Shown one piece after another: positions 1 through 6,503 of a stretch of 42,577 nt of DNA. Both the position numbers and the translations under genes were made by a program. The stretch comes from a virus: positions 1 to 42,577 of IMG/VR virus record IMGVR_UViG_3300005731_000036, one strand, 5' to 3'. Below the pieces are notes generated by a model. The model had not been told where the DNA came from, did no database searches, and was given only the letters and a program-made list of their open reading frames with translations. Positions within the stretch are counted from its first letter, which is position 1. Each line of letters opens with the position of its first letter.

Positions 1-39
1 AAACATGCCATATCCATCAAGCGGCGGAACAGGCGGTGG
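1..39. repeat. Terminal direct repeat, left copy
   Basis: The first 39 bases are identical to the last 39 bases of the window. A short exact overlap that falls inside a gene is what an assembler leaves when it opens a circular or circularly permuted genome, so the two ends should be joined and one copy dropped. It is unlikely to be a biological terminal repeat: it is very short, it splits the start of a small gene, and it is far from the terminase genes. Confidence 0.9.
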
Positions 40-52
40 CGGGTTTAGCGTC
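5..52 (+). pseudogene. 5' fragment of a small structural gene split by the HNH insertion
   Basis: An ATG (also present at 42543 across the circle joint) follows a good ribosome site, AGGAG, ten bases upstream at 42530-42534. It opens a Gly/Ser-rich frame beginning MPYPSSGGTGGGGFSV. The start resembles that of the preceding gene (MTYPAAR..., also Gly-rich). After codon 16 the frame runs into the antisense HNH gene and would stop at 131-133. If everything between the two GCGTC copies (48-52 and 629-633) is removed, the frame continues into the 3' fragment at 634 and gives a 58-residue protein. Either the gene is broken, or the insert is removed at RNA level. The function is unknown; its position suggests a head or virion protein. 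Confidence 0.6.
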
Positions 53-617
53 ATTGAGTCCTGCCATGATTTGGATGAAAGCCGTGCATTTTCTCTGCGG
101 CTTTCCTCGCTTCTATGGCGTCTTTCTTGTTAATGTAATGGCCTAAGCTAACACGCTTGCCGTTTGAATTTATGTAGGCCCACCATTTTTTGCTGCGCTT
201 ATAGAACGAAACACCTGGAACCCCTGATGTGCTATCCGTCCTGAGCTTTGCATTCTTTGAGTTTCCAGATGAATCAACATCCCTGAGATTTTCAACCCTA
301 TTGTCAGATGTCTCTCCATTGATGTGATCAATCACCCCAACCGGGTCTTTGCCCGTGTGCAACTTCCAAACAATTCTGCTTTTTACGAACTCTTCAGATA
401 GTATTGTGCCTTTTGTCCTGCCGTTTCTGTCTGCGTAATTAAAGCACTCTTTCCCAGCATATAAAGAGTTCCACAGAGAGCATATATGCTCAGCGCTTCT
501 AGACGCGCTTGCTTCAAACATATCTGGGGTTCTTGGCCTCCAGTACAGTTGCCACGTCACTGGATCATAGCTCAAAAGCTTGCGAAGTGTTTCGATTGAT
601 GGTAATGGCTTGGCCAT
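51..617 (-). CDS. AP2-HNH homing-type endonuclease (antisense insertion)
   Basis: A 188-residue protein with an HNH_3-type core near residues 95-125 (VIDHINGETSDNRVENLR) and an AP2-like DNA-binding domain near 130-180 (SGVPGVSFYKRSKKWWAYI). This is the usual architecture of free-standing phage homing endonucleases, which cut a target site and copy themselves in. AGGAGG lies five bases before the ATG. It is the only leftward gene in the head-tail region and sits within a small rightward gene; its stop codon is completed by the target bases TCA. It is a distant paralogue of the HNH gene between the terminase and portal genes. It probably has no structural role. Confidence 0.88.
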   Translation of the reverse strand: MAKPLPSIETLRKLLSYDPVTWQLYWRPRTPDMFEASASRSAEHICSLWNSLYAGKECFNYADRNGRTKGTILSEEFVKSRIVWKLHTGKDPVGVIDHINGETSDNRVENLRDVDSSGNSKNAKLRTDSTSGVPGVSFYKRSKKWWAYINSNGKRVSLGHYINKKDAIEARKAAEKMHGFHPNHGRTQ

Positions 618-633
618 CGGAGCCTCCTGCGTC

Positions 634-762
634 GGTTCTGGTCACAACCCCGGCTGTTGGCGCAGCGCGGGGCCTTTTTATTATAGCATGAACCGTTGTT
701 GTGTGGCAACATATGGCAGCAGCCGCGTTATCATTGAGTACATCTCGCCGGAGGAAAACTAA
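634..762 (+). pseudogene. 3' fragment of the HNH-split small gene
   Basis: An open frame of 42 codons without its own start, rich in Cys, Tyr and Ser, ending ...VIIEYISPEEN. Its stop TAA overlaps the ATG of the next gene as TAATG, the junction style used by many genes in this genome, which suggests that this frame was or is translated. Joined at the GCGTC repeat it is in frame with the 5' fragment. A terminator-like hairpin lies inside it. Homologues in phages without the insertion would settle whether it is a pseudogene. Confidence 0.5.
648..680 (+). terminator. Terminator-like hairpin with T-run
   Basis: CCCCG-GCTG pairs with CAGC-G-CGGGG around a six-base loop with one bulged G, followed by CCTTTTTATT. 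It looks like a strong rho-independent terminator on the rightward strand, but lies within the 3' fragment of the split gene and upstream of essential tail genes. If it works, it acts as an attenuator or needs a downstream promoter or antitermination. The fit could also be chance in a coding stretch. Confidence 0.5.
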
Positions 763-1247
763 TGGCATTCTCAGCAAGCAACACAATCCGCCTTAACTCG
801 CGGTTCACTGATACAGACGGTATTGGCACAGCGAGCCAGCCAGTTGACACCACTTATCAGCTAATCCTTGCAGATGGGACAGGCGCAAATCAAGCTGACC
901 TGCAATATGCAGATACGGCCACCATTGCTGCCAGCACCAATCTGGACATTGACCTGACCTCTGTCGAGGACGCATTCGGAAACGCTCTGGGCGCTGCTGA
1001 GGTGGTGCAGGTTGTCATTGTTTCGGCGGCTGCAAATACAACCAACCTGACAACTGGCGGATCTGGATCTGATTTTGTTGGCCTGCCTGCCCTTACCATC
1101 GCCCCCGGCGGCATGGTTAACTTGGCTAATGGCGGCGCAAATGGTATTGGTGCAGTGACGAACGGCACGGCTGACACTATCCGCATTGCAAACGCGGCTG
1201 GCGCGTCGGCTTCGGTTGATATCTACATTGCAGCACGGAGCGCATAA
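762..1247 (+). CDS. Probable virion structural protein
   Basis: A 161-residue protein rich in Ala, Thr, Gly and Asn with alternating polar/hydrophobic residues, suggesting beta structure, and no obvious catalytic motif. GGAGGAAAA precedes the ATG, which overlaps the upstream stop as TAATG; the stop in turn overlaps the next ATG. It lies after the capsid and spike-like genes and before the head-tail connector, so a head decoration or other virion role is likely. I do not recognise the family. Confidence 0.7.
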   Translation: MAFSASNTIRLNSRFTDTDGIGTASQPVDTTYQLILADGTGANQADLQYADTATIAASTNLDIDLTSVEDAFGNALGAAEVVQVVIVSAAANTTNLTTGGSGSDFVGLPALTIAPGGMVNLANGGANGIGAVTNGTADTIRIANAAGASASVDIYIAARSA

Positions 1248-1636
1248 TGCCATACACGATCACGGTGACAGAAGTTAAGGATGGATTCACAAGCGCCGCG
1301 AGCGATGCGGATCTTGCTAACTATATTGTCTTCGCGGATCAAGCAGACCCATGCCTGACGATGAACAGCGTACCAGATGAGATTGGGCAGCAGCTCAAGA
1401 TTCTGTACGTCAGGCATGTGGCAACCAACCAGAGGGACGGTGGCGCTGTAACAAGCGAAAGAGCCGTTTCTGGGGCGTCCAGGTCATATGCTGAGTATGA
1501 GAGCGGTCACACTGGCTATCTCGACACTCTGCGCCAGTTAGATCAATTCGGCTGTGTATACGGACTCGCGTCCAATAACGGGTTTATCCAGCTTCGCAGC
1601 TCAGGGCGCAGACCGCAAAGGACTTCGACCTACTGA
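1247..1636 (+). CDS. Head-tail connector / head completion protein
   Basis: A 129-residue protein. The N-terminal part (TDADLANYIVFADQ-like helices with 'ASDADLANYIVFAD') and the C-terminal patch (DTLRQLDQFGCVYGLA...IQLRSSGRR) resemble adaptor proteins that dock beneath the portal in siphoviruses. It starts at a TAATG overlap and ends as TGATGG with the next gene, consistent with translational coupling. The order connector, stopper, gp10-like, tail terminator, tail tube is standard. The function rests mainly on gene order. Confidence 0.6.
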   Translation: MPYTITVTEVKDGFTSAASDADLANYIVFADQADPCLTMNSVPDEIGQQLKILYVRHVATNQRDGGAVTSERAVSGASRSYAEYESGHTGYLDTLRQLDQFGCVYGLASNNGFIQLRSSGRRPQRTSTY

Positions 1637-1974
1637 TGGGCAGCTTTTCCTCATGGTCACTAACATCAACCCTCACCATATGGCCCGTGACTCTAGATGA
1701 GTTTTCACAGCCCTTGGTGGGGGAACCTTATTCTGTGCGCGGCACATGGGTAAGGGGCGGTCCTGCTATGCGCGATGATGACGGAATTGAGTTTGTGCCT
1801 GCTGGTCGGTTCTGGTTTGAAAGTGACCGCTCGCCATCTAGGCAGTGGTATATCGCAAACGGAGAGTTCACTGGAAACCCACCTGATGGCACAGAGCTAA
1901 TCCGAGTTGTTACCGCCTATGACATTTCACAGTTTGAGGCTGGTTCGCTCACTGATTACATGGCGGCGACCTAA
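1636..1974 (+). CDS. Probable head-tail stopper or joining protein
   Basis: A 112-residue protein with many Trp, Pro and charged residues (SVRGTWVRGGPAMRDDDG) and an all-beta look, similar in size to stopper proteins that close the head before tail joining. It is coupled at both ends by overlapping start and stop codons. It sits between the connector and the gp10-like gene, the position where a stopper is expected. No signature motif was identified, so the call is mostly by synteny. Confidence 0.5.
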   Translation: MGSFSSWSLTSTLTIWPVTLDEFSQPLVGEPYSVRGTWVRGGPAMRDDDGIEFVPAGRFWFESDRSPSRQWYIANGEFTGNPPDGTELIRVVTAYDISQFEAGSLTDYMAAT

Positions 1975-2336
1975 TGACTGTTACTGTCACAGGCATAAAG
2001 GCGGCGCAGGACGGGCTTGATGACGCGTTGAGAGATATCAACATTGAGAGCGAATTGCTCTTGACGCTTATTCTTCAGGGCATATCTGCCAACACCATGC
2101 CATATGTACCGGTAGATACAAGCTTCTTGATCAATTCTGAATTCAGGTCAACTGAGATGACACCAAGAGGGCCGCGCGGTGAAATTGGCTATGGCGCTTC
2201 TTACGCTGAGTTTGTGCATGATGGCCCGCAGAAGAACTGGCAAAAGGCTGGCGCGTCCAACAGGTTCCTTGAGTTTGGCGTTAGGGATTTCATCGCTGAT
2301 GACTTGTCAGCTCTAATTGCGAGGTTCCAGCCATGA
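1974..2336 (+). CDS. HK97 gp10-like tail completion protein
   Basis: A 120-residue protein with the familiar pattern of the gp10 family: an N-terminal helix with many acidic residues, the segment MPYVPVDTSFLINSEF, then the motif GYGASYAEFVHDGP. Members help join or complete the tail. The ATG overlaps the preceding stop, and the gene ends four bases inside the next one. The family call is good; the precise role in this phage is inferred. Confidence 0.75.
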   Translation: MTVTVTGIKAAQDGLDDALRDINIESELLLTLILQGISANTMPYVPVDTSFLINSEFRSTEMTPRGPRGEIGYGASYAEFVHDGPQKNWQKAGASNRFLEFGVRDFIADDLSALIARFQP

Positions 2337-2731
2337 GTATTTCACTACTACAGCGCATGAGGACTCACCTAGACGCAGGCGGCTTGCTTGATGGGTATCA
2401 GGTGAAGTACTACCAGTGGAGCGACCAGGATCTAAATGGCGACGGTCAGGTGATTGTATTTCGAATGACTGGCACAGAGGGCCTTGGAGCACATGTCATC
2501 CAGTCTCCGGATATCAGCATTCAGATGCTTTGCTCACCATCCCAGGTTAAGGCCGGTGATGAGCGTATGCTGCAAATTCTGCAATACCTCAGAGCCAACT
2601 TTGAAACAGACAACTCGTTTGGCGAGGTGTTTAACATGTGGCCCGTTGGCACCGTAACAGGCCCAACGTTCCTGCAAAACAAAAGAGCGCGGTTCGAGCT
2701 GATAGTGAGAACCATGGTCACAGATCACTAA
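2333..2731 (+). CDS. Tail terminator protein
   Basis: A 132-residue protein in the gene position immediately before the major tail protein. The layout (N-terminal helix LLQRMRTHLDAGG, a central strand with VIVFRMTGTEG, and a C-terminal strand FELIVRTMVTDH) fits tail terminators of the lambda gpU / phage minor tail type, which cap the growing tail tube. It is coupled to the gp10-like gene by an ATGA overlap. A gap of 71 bases with a promoter follows. Confidence 0.6.
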   Translation: MSISLLQRMRTHLDAGGLLDGYQVKYYQWSDQDLNGDGQVIVFRMTGTEGLGAHVIQSPDISIQMLCSPSQVKAGDERMLQILQYLRANFETDNSFGEVFNMWPVGTVTGPTFLQNKRARFELIVRTMVTDH

Positions 2732-2743
2732 GATCGCGATATG

Positions 2744-2772
2744 TTGCGCTGCGGTCTATGTAATGATATAAC
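2744..2772 (+). promoter_or_regulatory. Sigma70-like promoter before the tail tube gene
   Basis: TTGCGC, a 17-base spacer and TATAAC lie 31 bases upstream of the major tail protein start, in one of the few real gaps of the late region. A dedicated promoter would raise expression of an abundant virion protein. Inference from consensus match only. Confidence 0.5.
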
Positions 2773-2802
2773 ACTGGAAAGCGCACAAAAGAGGGCTTAA
2801 AT

Positions 2803-3207
2803 ATGTCTGGATTTGCTGGCCGTCGGTTGCGGCTTGAAATTGACTTCGGTAGCGGTTTTGTTGATGTGGGTGAAGCCCAGACCAACAGCTTCACAATCAA
2901 CCGTGAATCTATTGATGTCACGACCAAGGAAGATGACGGGGTTCGTCGCTTGCTTGCTGAGACTGGAACTTTCTCTGTTGATACGAGTGTTGAGGGCGTC
3001 CTAAAGGACACTACAATTCTTGCTATTGCCGTTGACCCAACTCAAACCACCCTTGTTTCCGCTCGCTTGCTCATCGCTGGCCTTGGCACAATGACTGGGG
3101 ATTGGTTTATGGGTAACTTTGAGTCCAGTGGCGCAGAAGGAGCTGAGGCTATCACCTTCACCGCAAACCTGATGTCATCTGGAACCGTCACCTTCGTTGA
3201 AATTTAA
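2803..3207 (+). CDS. Major tail tube protein
   Basis: A 134-residue protein with the pattern of siphophage tail tube subunits: a beta-rich N terminus (GRRLRLEIDFGSGFVDVGEA), a motif close to INRESIDVTTKEDDG, and a C-terminal strand GTVTFVEI. The segment with 'S.D.T...D.G....L' is typical of the TP901-1/HK97 tube family, which polymerises around the tape measure protein. A ribosome site AGAGGG lies upstream and a promoter precedes the gene. The tail chaperone pair and the tape measure gene follow in the expected order. Confidence 0.85.
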   Translation: MSGFAGRRLRLEIDFGSGFVDVGEAQTNSFTINRESIDVTTKEDDGVRRLLAETGTFSVDTSVEGVLKDTTILAIAVDPTQTTLVSARLLIAGLGTMTGDWFMGNFESSGAEGAEAITFTANLMSSGTVTFVEI

Positions 3208-3216
3208 GGATTACTT

Positions 3217-3552
3217 ATGAGCGTTTTTCGCACTAGCCAAATTGAATGGAAGGGGGAGGCATATGACGTCACCCCCTCCATGTCTCTTCTCAGCAAGATT
3301 GAGCAAAGCGGCAAGAGCCTTGTAGGGATTGCCAACATGGCAGCCAAAGGAAGCCCGCAAATTGCCTTGATGTCAGAGGTTATGGGGCTTGTGATGCGTA
3401 GCGCAGGTATTTCCGTTACTGATGAGGAGATCTATAGCGAGGCAATGTCAGGCTCTCCAACTGAGGTTTTGGCCCTGTGGAACTCTATCTTTGTGATGAT
3501 TAGCCCTATGCCTGCTGAAGGAAAAAAGCCAGACGCCCCAGAAGCAGAATAG
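3217..3552 (+). CDS. Tail assembly chaperone, G-type product
   Basis: A 111-residue protein, the zero-frame product of a gene with a programmed frameshift. It has a mostly helical composition and a short acidic/Pro-rich tail (EGKKPDAPEAE) that begins at the slippery site. Its place between tail tube and tape measure genes is the fixed location of tail chaperones, which hold the tape measure protein during tube assembly. Most ribosomes would stop at 3550-3552; a minority would shift to give the 199-residue product. Confidence 0.82.
   Translation: MSVFRTSQIEWKGEAYDVTPSMSLLSKIEQSGKSLVGIANMAAKGSPQIALMSEVMGLVMRSAGISVTDEEIYSEAMSGSPTEVLALWNSIFVMISPMPAEGKKPDAPEAE
3522..3528 (+). promoter_or_regulatory. 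Programmed -1 frameshift slippery site A AAA AAG
   Basis: The heptamer A AAA AAG is in the correct phase (GGA AAA AAG) for -1 slippage, the same heptamer as in E. coli dnaX. After slipping, the frame stays open from GCC at 3528 to the stop at 3813-3815. The zero frame stops 24 bases downstream of the heptamer. Frameshifting at this place is a conserved feature of long-tailed phages. Confidence 0.85.
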
Positions 3553-3815
3553 TTCCTTCTGAGGGCAATTACGGCGAAGAAAAGATAAACTTTGACGTGA
3601 TGTATCTATCCGCGCGTCAATGGGGAATTCAGCCTAGCGAGTTCTGGGCAATGACGATGCGTGAATGGTACGTTGAGTTTGAGTTCTACAACGACAAGGC
3701 CAGCCCTGACACCTACGCTGGCAAGCTAACAAACGGCGACGTTGACAATATGATTGACGATGCCGAACTGACAACAGATGAATGGTGGCAGAAGCATGGT
3801 TCTCCCAGTAATTAG
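3528..3815 (+). CDS. Tail assembly chaperone, T domain read by -1 frameshift
   Basis: A 95-codon extension in the -1 frame, reached from the slippery site and giving a GT-type fusion of about 199 residues. A GTG at 3597 and ATG at 3600 exist, but there is no convincing ribosome site, so free translation is doubtful. The segment LSARQWGIQPSEFWAMTMREW is typical of phage tail chaperone C domains (W.....P.EF..MT..E). The 3' end overlaps the start of the tape measure gene. Confidence 0.8.
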   Translation, partial: ARRPRSRIVPSEGNYGEEKINFDVMYLSARQWGIQPSEFWAMTMREWYVEFEFYNDKASPDTYAGKLTNGDVDNMIDDAELTTDEWWQKHGSPSN

Positions 3816-5688
3816 AGTTGAGGTCGATGCAGACACGGCTCAAGCCACCGACAATATTCAAGACTTCAAGAGAGAGTTGGACTCGATACCCCAATCTGGC
3901 AGGCGCGCTAGTAGGTCGGCGTCTTCTGCAACTGGATCTTTTGACCGCTTGGGCGTTTCAGCAGCCCTATCGAGCAACCGGGCTAGGCAGCTCACGCAGC
4001 AGCTTTCTCAAGTTGCGCAGCAGTCTGTTGCGACAGGTCAGGTTGCACAGGCTTTTGCAATTCAGGCCGCTGATATTGGCTTAGCGTTTGGCACAGTTGG
4101 CACTATTGTTGGCGCGCTTGCTGGCGTTGCGCTTCCCACTCTAATCTCTGTTTTCTCTGATGCCTCAGATGAAACCAGAGATTATGCTGACATCGTTTCT
4201 GAAGCAGAGGACGCTCTTAGGACGTACACTGAGGCGGTGCGTCTTGCGGATATTAGTACAAACGAGCTTGGCGAGCGGTTTATCGAGATTACCCCTGGCG
4301 TTCGTGCTTTTTCTAATGCCCTTAGTGATGTCGCCGGGCGTGATGTAACCGCAAGAATACAAGAGGCCGTTGAGGCTGTTGCCTTGTTCCAGCGGGCAAC
4401 TGGCCAAGGTGCATCAGCTACAGCAGGGGATGTGACCGGTCTTGCGGCCCTGTTTGATGTTAACATTGCCCTAGCGTTTACAAGGCAGACGATTGAGGCG
4501 AGAGACAGGGCGCGCGAGCTTACTGAGGAATTCGCCAGAACTCAGCTAGAACTTGAGCAGACAGATGGAAACCTTGAGAGACAGTCTGAGCTTTTGCGGT
4601 CCCTTGTGCAGCAGGCTACAGTACTAGCCAACGAGACAGGTGGAATTACTCAGGCTGAGAATGACCTAATTCGCCAAATTGCTCAGGCTCTTTCACTGGT
4701 AGAAGGGCAGTTAGACACTACCAGACGTGCAGAGGCGGCTACCGTCACCCTTGCCCAGAGGTTTGGAGAGGTCCAAGCCGCTGCTGCTGGTGTTATGGCT
4801 ATTGTTGATGGTCTAGAGGGTCCAATTCGTCAGGCTGCTGGCGCTGCTGCTGACCTTGCGACAAATCTGTTTGAGGCGGCTAGGGCTAGGGCTGAAATCA
4901 TTGATAGCGCAACCAGACGAGGTGGCGGCAGGGGCGGTGACCCGCGCCAATTTGGCTTGGACGATGCTGCCATTTCGCTACTGACTGGTTTCGGTGGTGA
5001 ATTCATTGACTTTGGCACCGGTGGCGGCGGCGGTGGCGGTGGCACCGGTGGCGGCGGCGCTGATAGAGGAAGAATTGAGGCCCTTGTAAATTCTCTGCAA
5101 ACCGAACGTGAGCTTGTGGAGCAGTTCAGGACTGAAGGCCTAGAGCTTCTGGCGCTTGCAAATGAAGAAGAGTTGGCGGCGCTGGGCGGCTTCAACGAAG
5201 CAAAATTGAGACTTGAGCAAGAGTATCAGGATAGACTGCTAGGCATTAAGAAGACAGGGGCGGCGGCTGACTTGGCAGTTGCGCTGGGAGCCGGGTCTGA
5301 TGTCTTAACTGCGCTTGGTTCTTTCAATGACAAGGCCTTAAAGATTGCTAGAGTGTTTGGGGCGGCGCAGGCTCTGATTGGCGCATTCCAAGGTGCTGCT
5401 GAGGCTCTCAAGCTTCCATATCCGTTCAACATCGCAGCCGCTGCACAAGTGCTAGGGACAGGGCTTGGTTTTGTTTCTGCCATTAAGGGCGTGAGCAGCG
5501 GCGGATCAGGTGGCGGCTCGGCGGCGGCGACCGGCGCACTTGCGGCGGACCCCGTACAGCCTGGGCAGAATATTGTAATTGACTTCCAGGGCGACACTTT
5601 CACCAAACAAGGCGGAATAGCTTTAATCGAGAGCATCAATGAAGCTTTGCGAGATGGTGGACAGATTGACGGGATACTTGCACGATGA
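3796..5688 (+). CDS. Tail tape measure protein
   Basis: About 630 residues. The N terminus (VLPVIRVEVDADTAQATDNI) is typical of tape measure proteins, with long Ala/Gln/Glu-rich helices, a hydrophobic segment near residues 95-120 (IGLAFGTVGTIVGALAGVAL), a Gly run near residue 415, and a second hydrophobic stretch near 530-580. It sets tail length and is ejected on infection. I chose the ATG at 3796; an in-frame ATG at 3778 lies six codons upstream, and neither has a strong ribosome site. By length it is among the shorter members, predicting a tail near 95 nm (rule of about 0.15 nm per residue). Confidence 0.9.
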   Translation: MVLPVIRVEVDADTAQATDNIQDFKRELDSIPQSGRRASRSASSATGSFDRLGVSAALSSNRARQLTQQLSQVAQQSVATGQVAQAFAIQAADIGLAFGTVGTIVGALAGVALPTLISVFSDASDETRDYADIVSEAEDALRTYTEAVRLADISTNELGERFIEITPGVRAFSNALSDVAGRDVTARIQEAVEAVALFQRATGQGASATAGDVTGLAALFDVNIALAFTRQTIEARDRARELTEEFARTQLELEQTDGNLERQSELLRSLVQQATVLANETGGITQAENDLIRQIAQALSLVEGQLDTTRRAEAATVTLAQRFGEVQAAAAGVMAIVDGLEGPIRQAAGAAADLATNLFEAARARAEIIDSATRRGGGRGGDPRQFGLDDAAISLLTGFGGEFIDFGTGGGGGGGGTGGGGADRGRIEALVNSLQTERELVEQFRTEGLELLALANEEELAALGGFNEAKLRLEQEYQDRLLGIKKTGAAADLAVALGAGSDVLTALGSFNDKALKIARVFGAAQALIGAFQGAAEALKLPYPFNIAAAAQVLGTGLGFVSAIKGVSSGGSGGGSAAATGALAADPVQPGQNIVIDFQGDTFTKQGGIALIESINEALRDGGQIDGILAR

Positions 5689-6503
5689 GTTGCGTACTGG
5701 AGGCCGGGTTTGTCGGTAACACATACAACACCGATCACCCCCGCACATGCCACAAGCGCGCGGTTGGGACTGCTACGGCTACAACTGAGGCTAGCGGATT
5801 CTCTGCATCTTTTGCAAACAGCACCCGCCTTGATAACTTCTGGCAACCTACTGCGCTGCCCGCAACGTGGACCTTGACTTTAGACGCTAACGAAACCGTG
5901 AGTTATTTTGGCATTGCTGCACATGACCTTGGGACGCAAAACGCGGCTATCAAGGTGGAGTACAAGCTTGGAGCTGGGTCTTGGACTGAGCTTAATTTCG
6001 GCGGGAACCATGAGCCAGATGATAACAGTGCAATCCTGTTTCTTTTTGATGAGCTGGAGGTAAGCCAGATCCGGTTGACTGTTGTATCAGCGGACGCAGT
6101 GCCGACCATTGGCGTTATTGCGTCCGGTTTTGCCGATGAGTGGCCCAGAAAGAGCGTCTGGACCGGAACGCCAATCACTGAGAGCGACAACATCAGCTTT
6201 GCGAACAACAGCAGCGATACAGGGGTTTTGATAGGCCGAACCCGCGTAAGCGACGGGTTGCAATTTCAGGTGGCAATTAACAACCTGTCTGAGGATTGGC
6301 GCAAAGGGACATTTAAGGCGTTCAAGACGTATGCCAATGGAGAGGGGGCTGCGTTTTTCATTGCCACCCGTCCCGGTGATTACCCTGAAGAGGCCGCCTA
6401 TGCTTGGTCAAATAACGTGGTGACAATGAGCCGTGACACCCCAAATAAGCGCCTCTCCGGCAGTGTTACGCTTGATCTGATGGGGTATAGGCAGAACCTA
6501 TGA
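5685..6503 (+). CDS. Distal tail / minor tail protein
   Basis: A 272-residue protein coupled by ATGA overlaps to the tape measure gene and to the next gene. The N-terminal half has a discoidin-like beta pattern (TWTLTLDANETVSYFGIAAH, then VSQIRLTVVSADAVPTIGVI); the C-terminal half is a second beta domain. Position directly after the tape measure gene fits a distal tail or hub-proximal protein. I infer a tail tip role without a firm family name. Confidence 0.6.
   Translation: MSCVLEAGFVGNTYNTDHPRTCHKRAVGTATATTEASGFSASFANSTRLDNFWQPTALPATWTLTLDANETVSYFGIAAHDLGTQNAAIKVEYKLGAGSWTELNFGGNHEPDDNSAILFLFDELEVSQIRLTVVSADAVPTIGVIASGFADEWPRKSVWTGTPITESDNISFANNSSDTGVLIGRTRVSDGLQFQVAINNLSEDWRKGTFKAFKTYANGEGAAFFIATRPGDYPEEAAYAWSNNVVTMSRDTPNKRLSGSVTLDLMGYRQNL

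Noticed and set aside
4921-5065. GGTGGCGGC-rich repeat in the tape measure gene
   Set aside because: It encodes a Gly-rich linker in frame, a common feature of tape measure proteins, so no separate DNA role is needed.
5226-5846. 206-codon antisense open frame in the tape measure gene
   Set aside because: A shadow of GC-rich codons in the tape measure gene, with no ribosome site and a composition unlike a protein.
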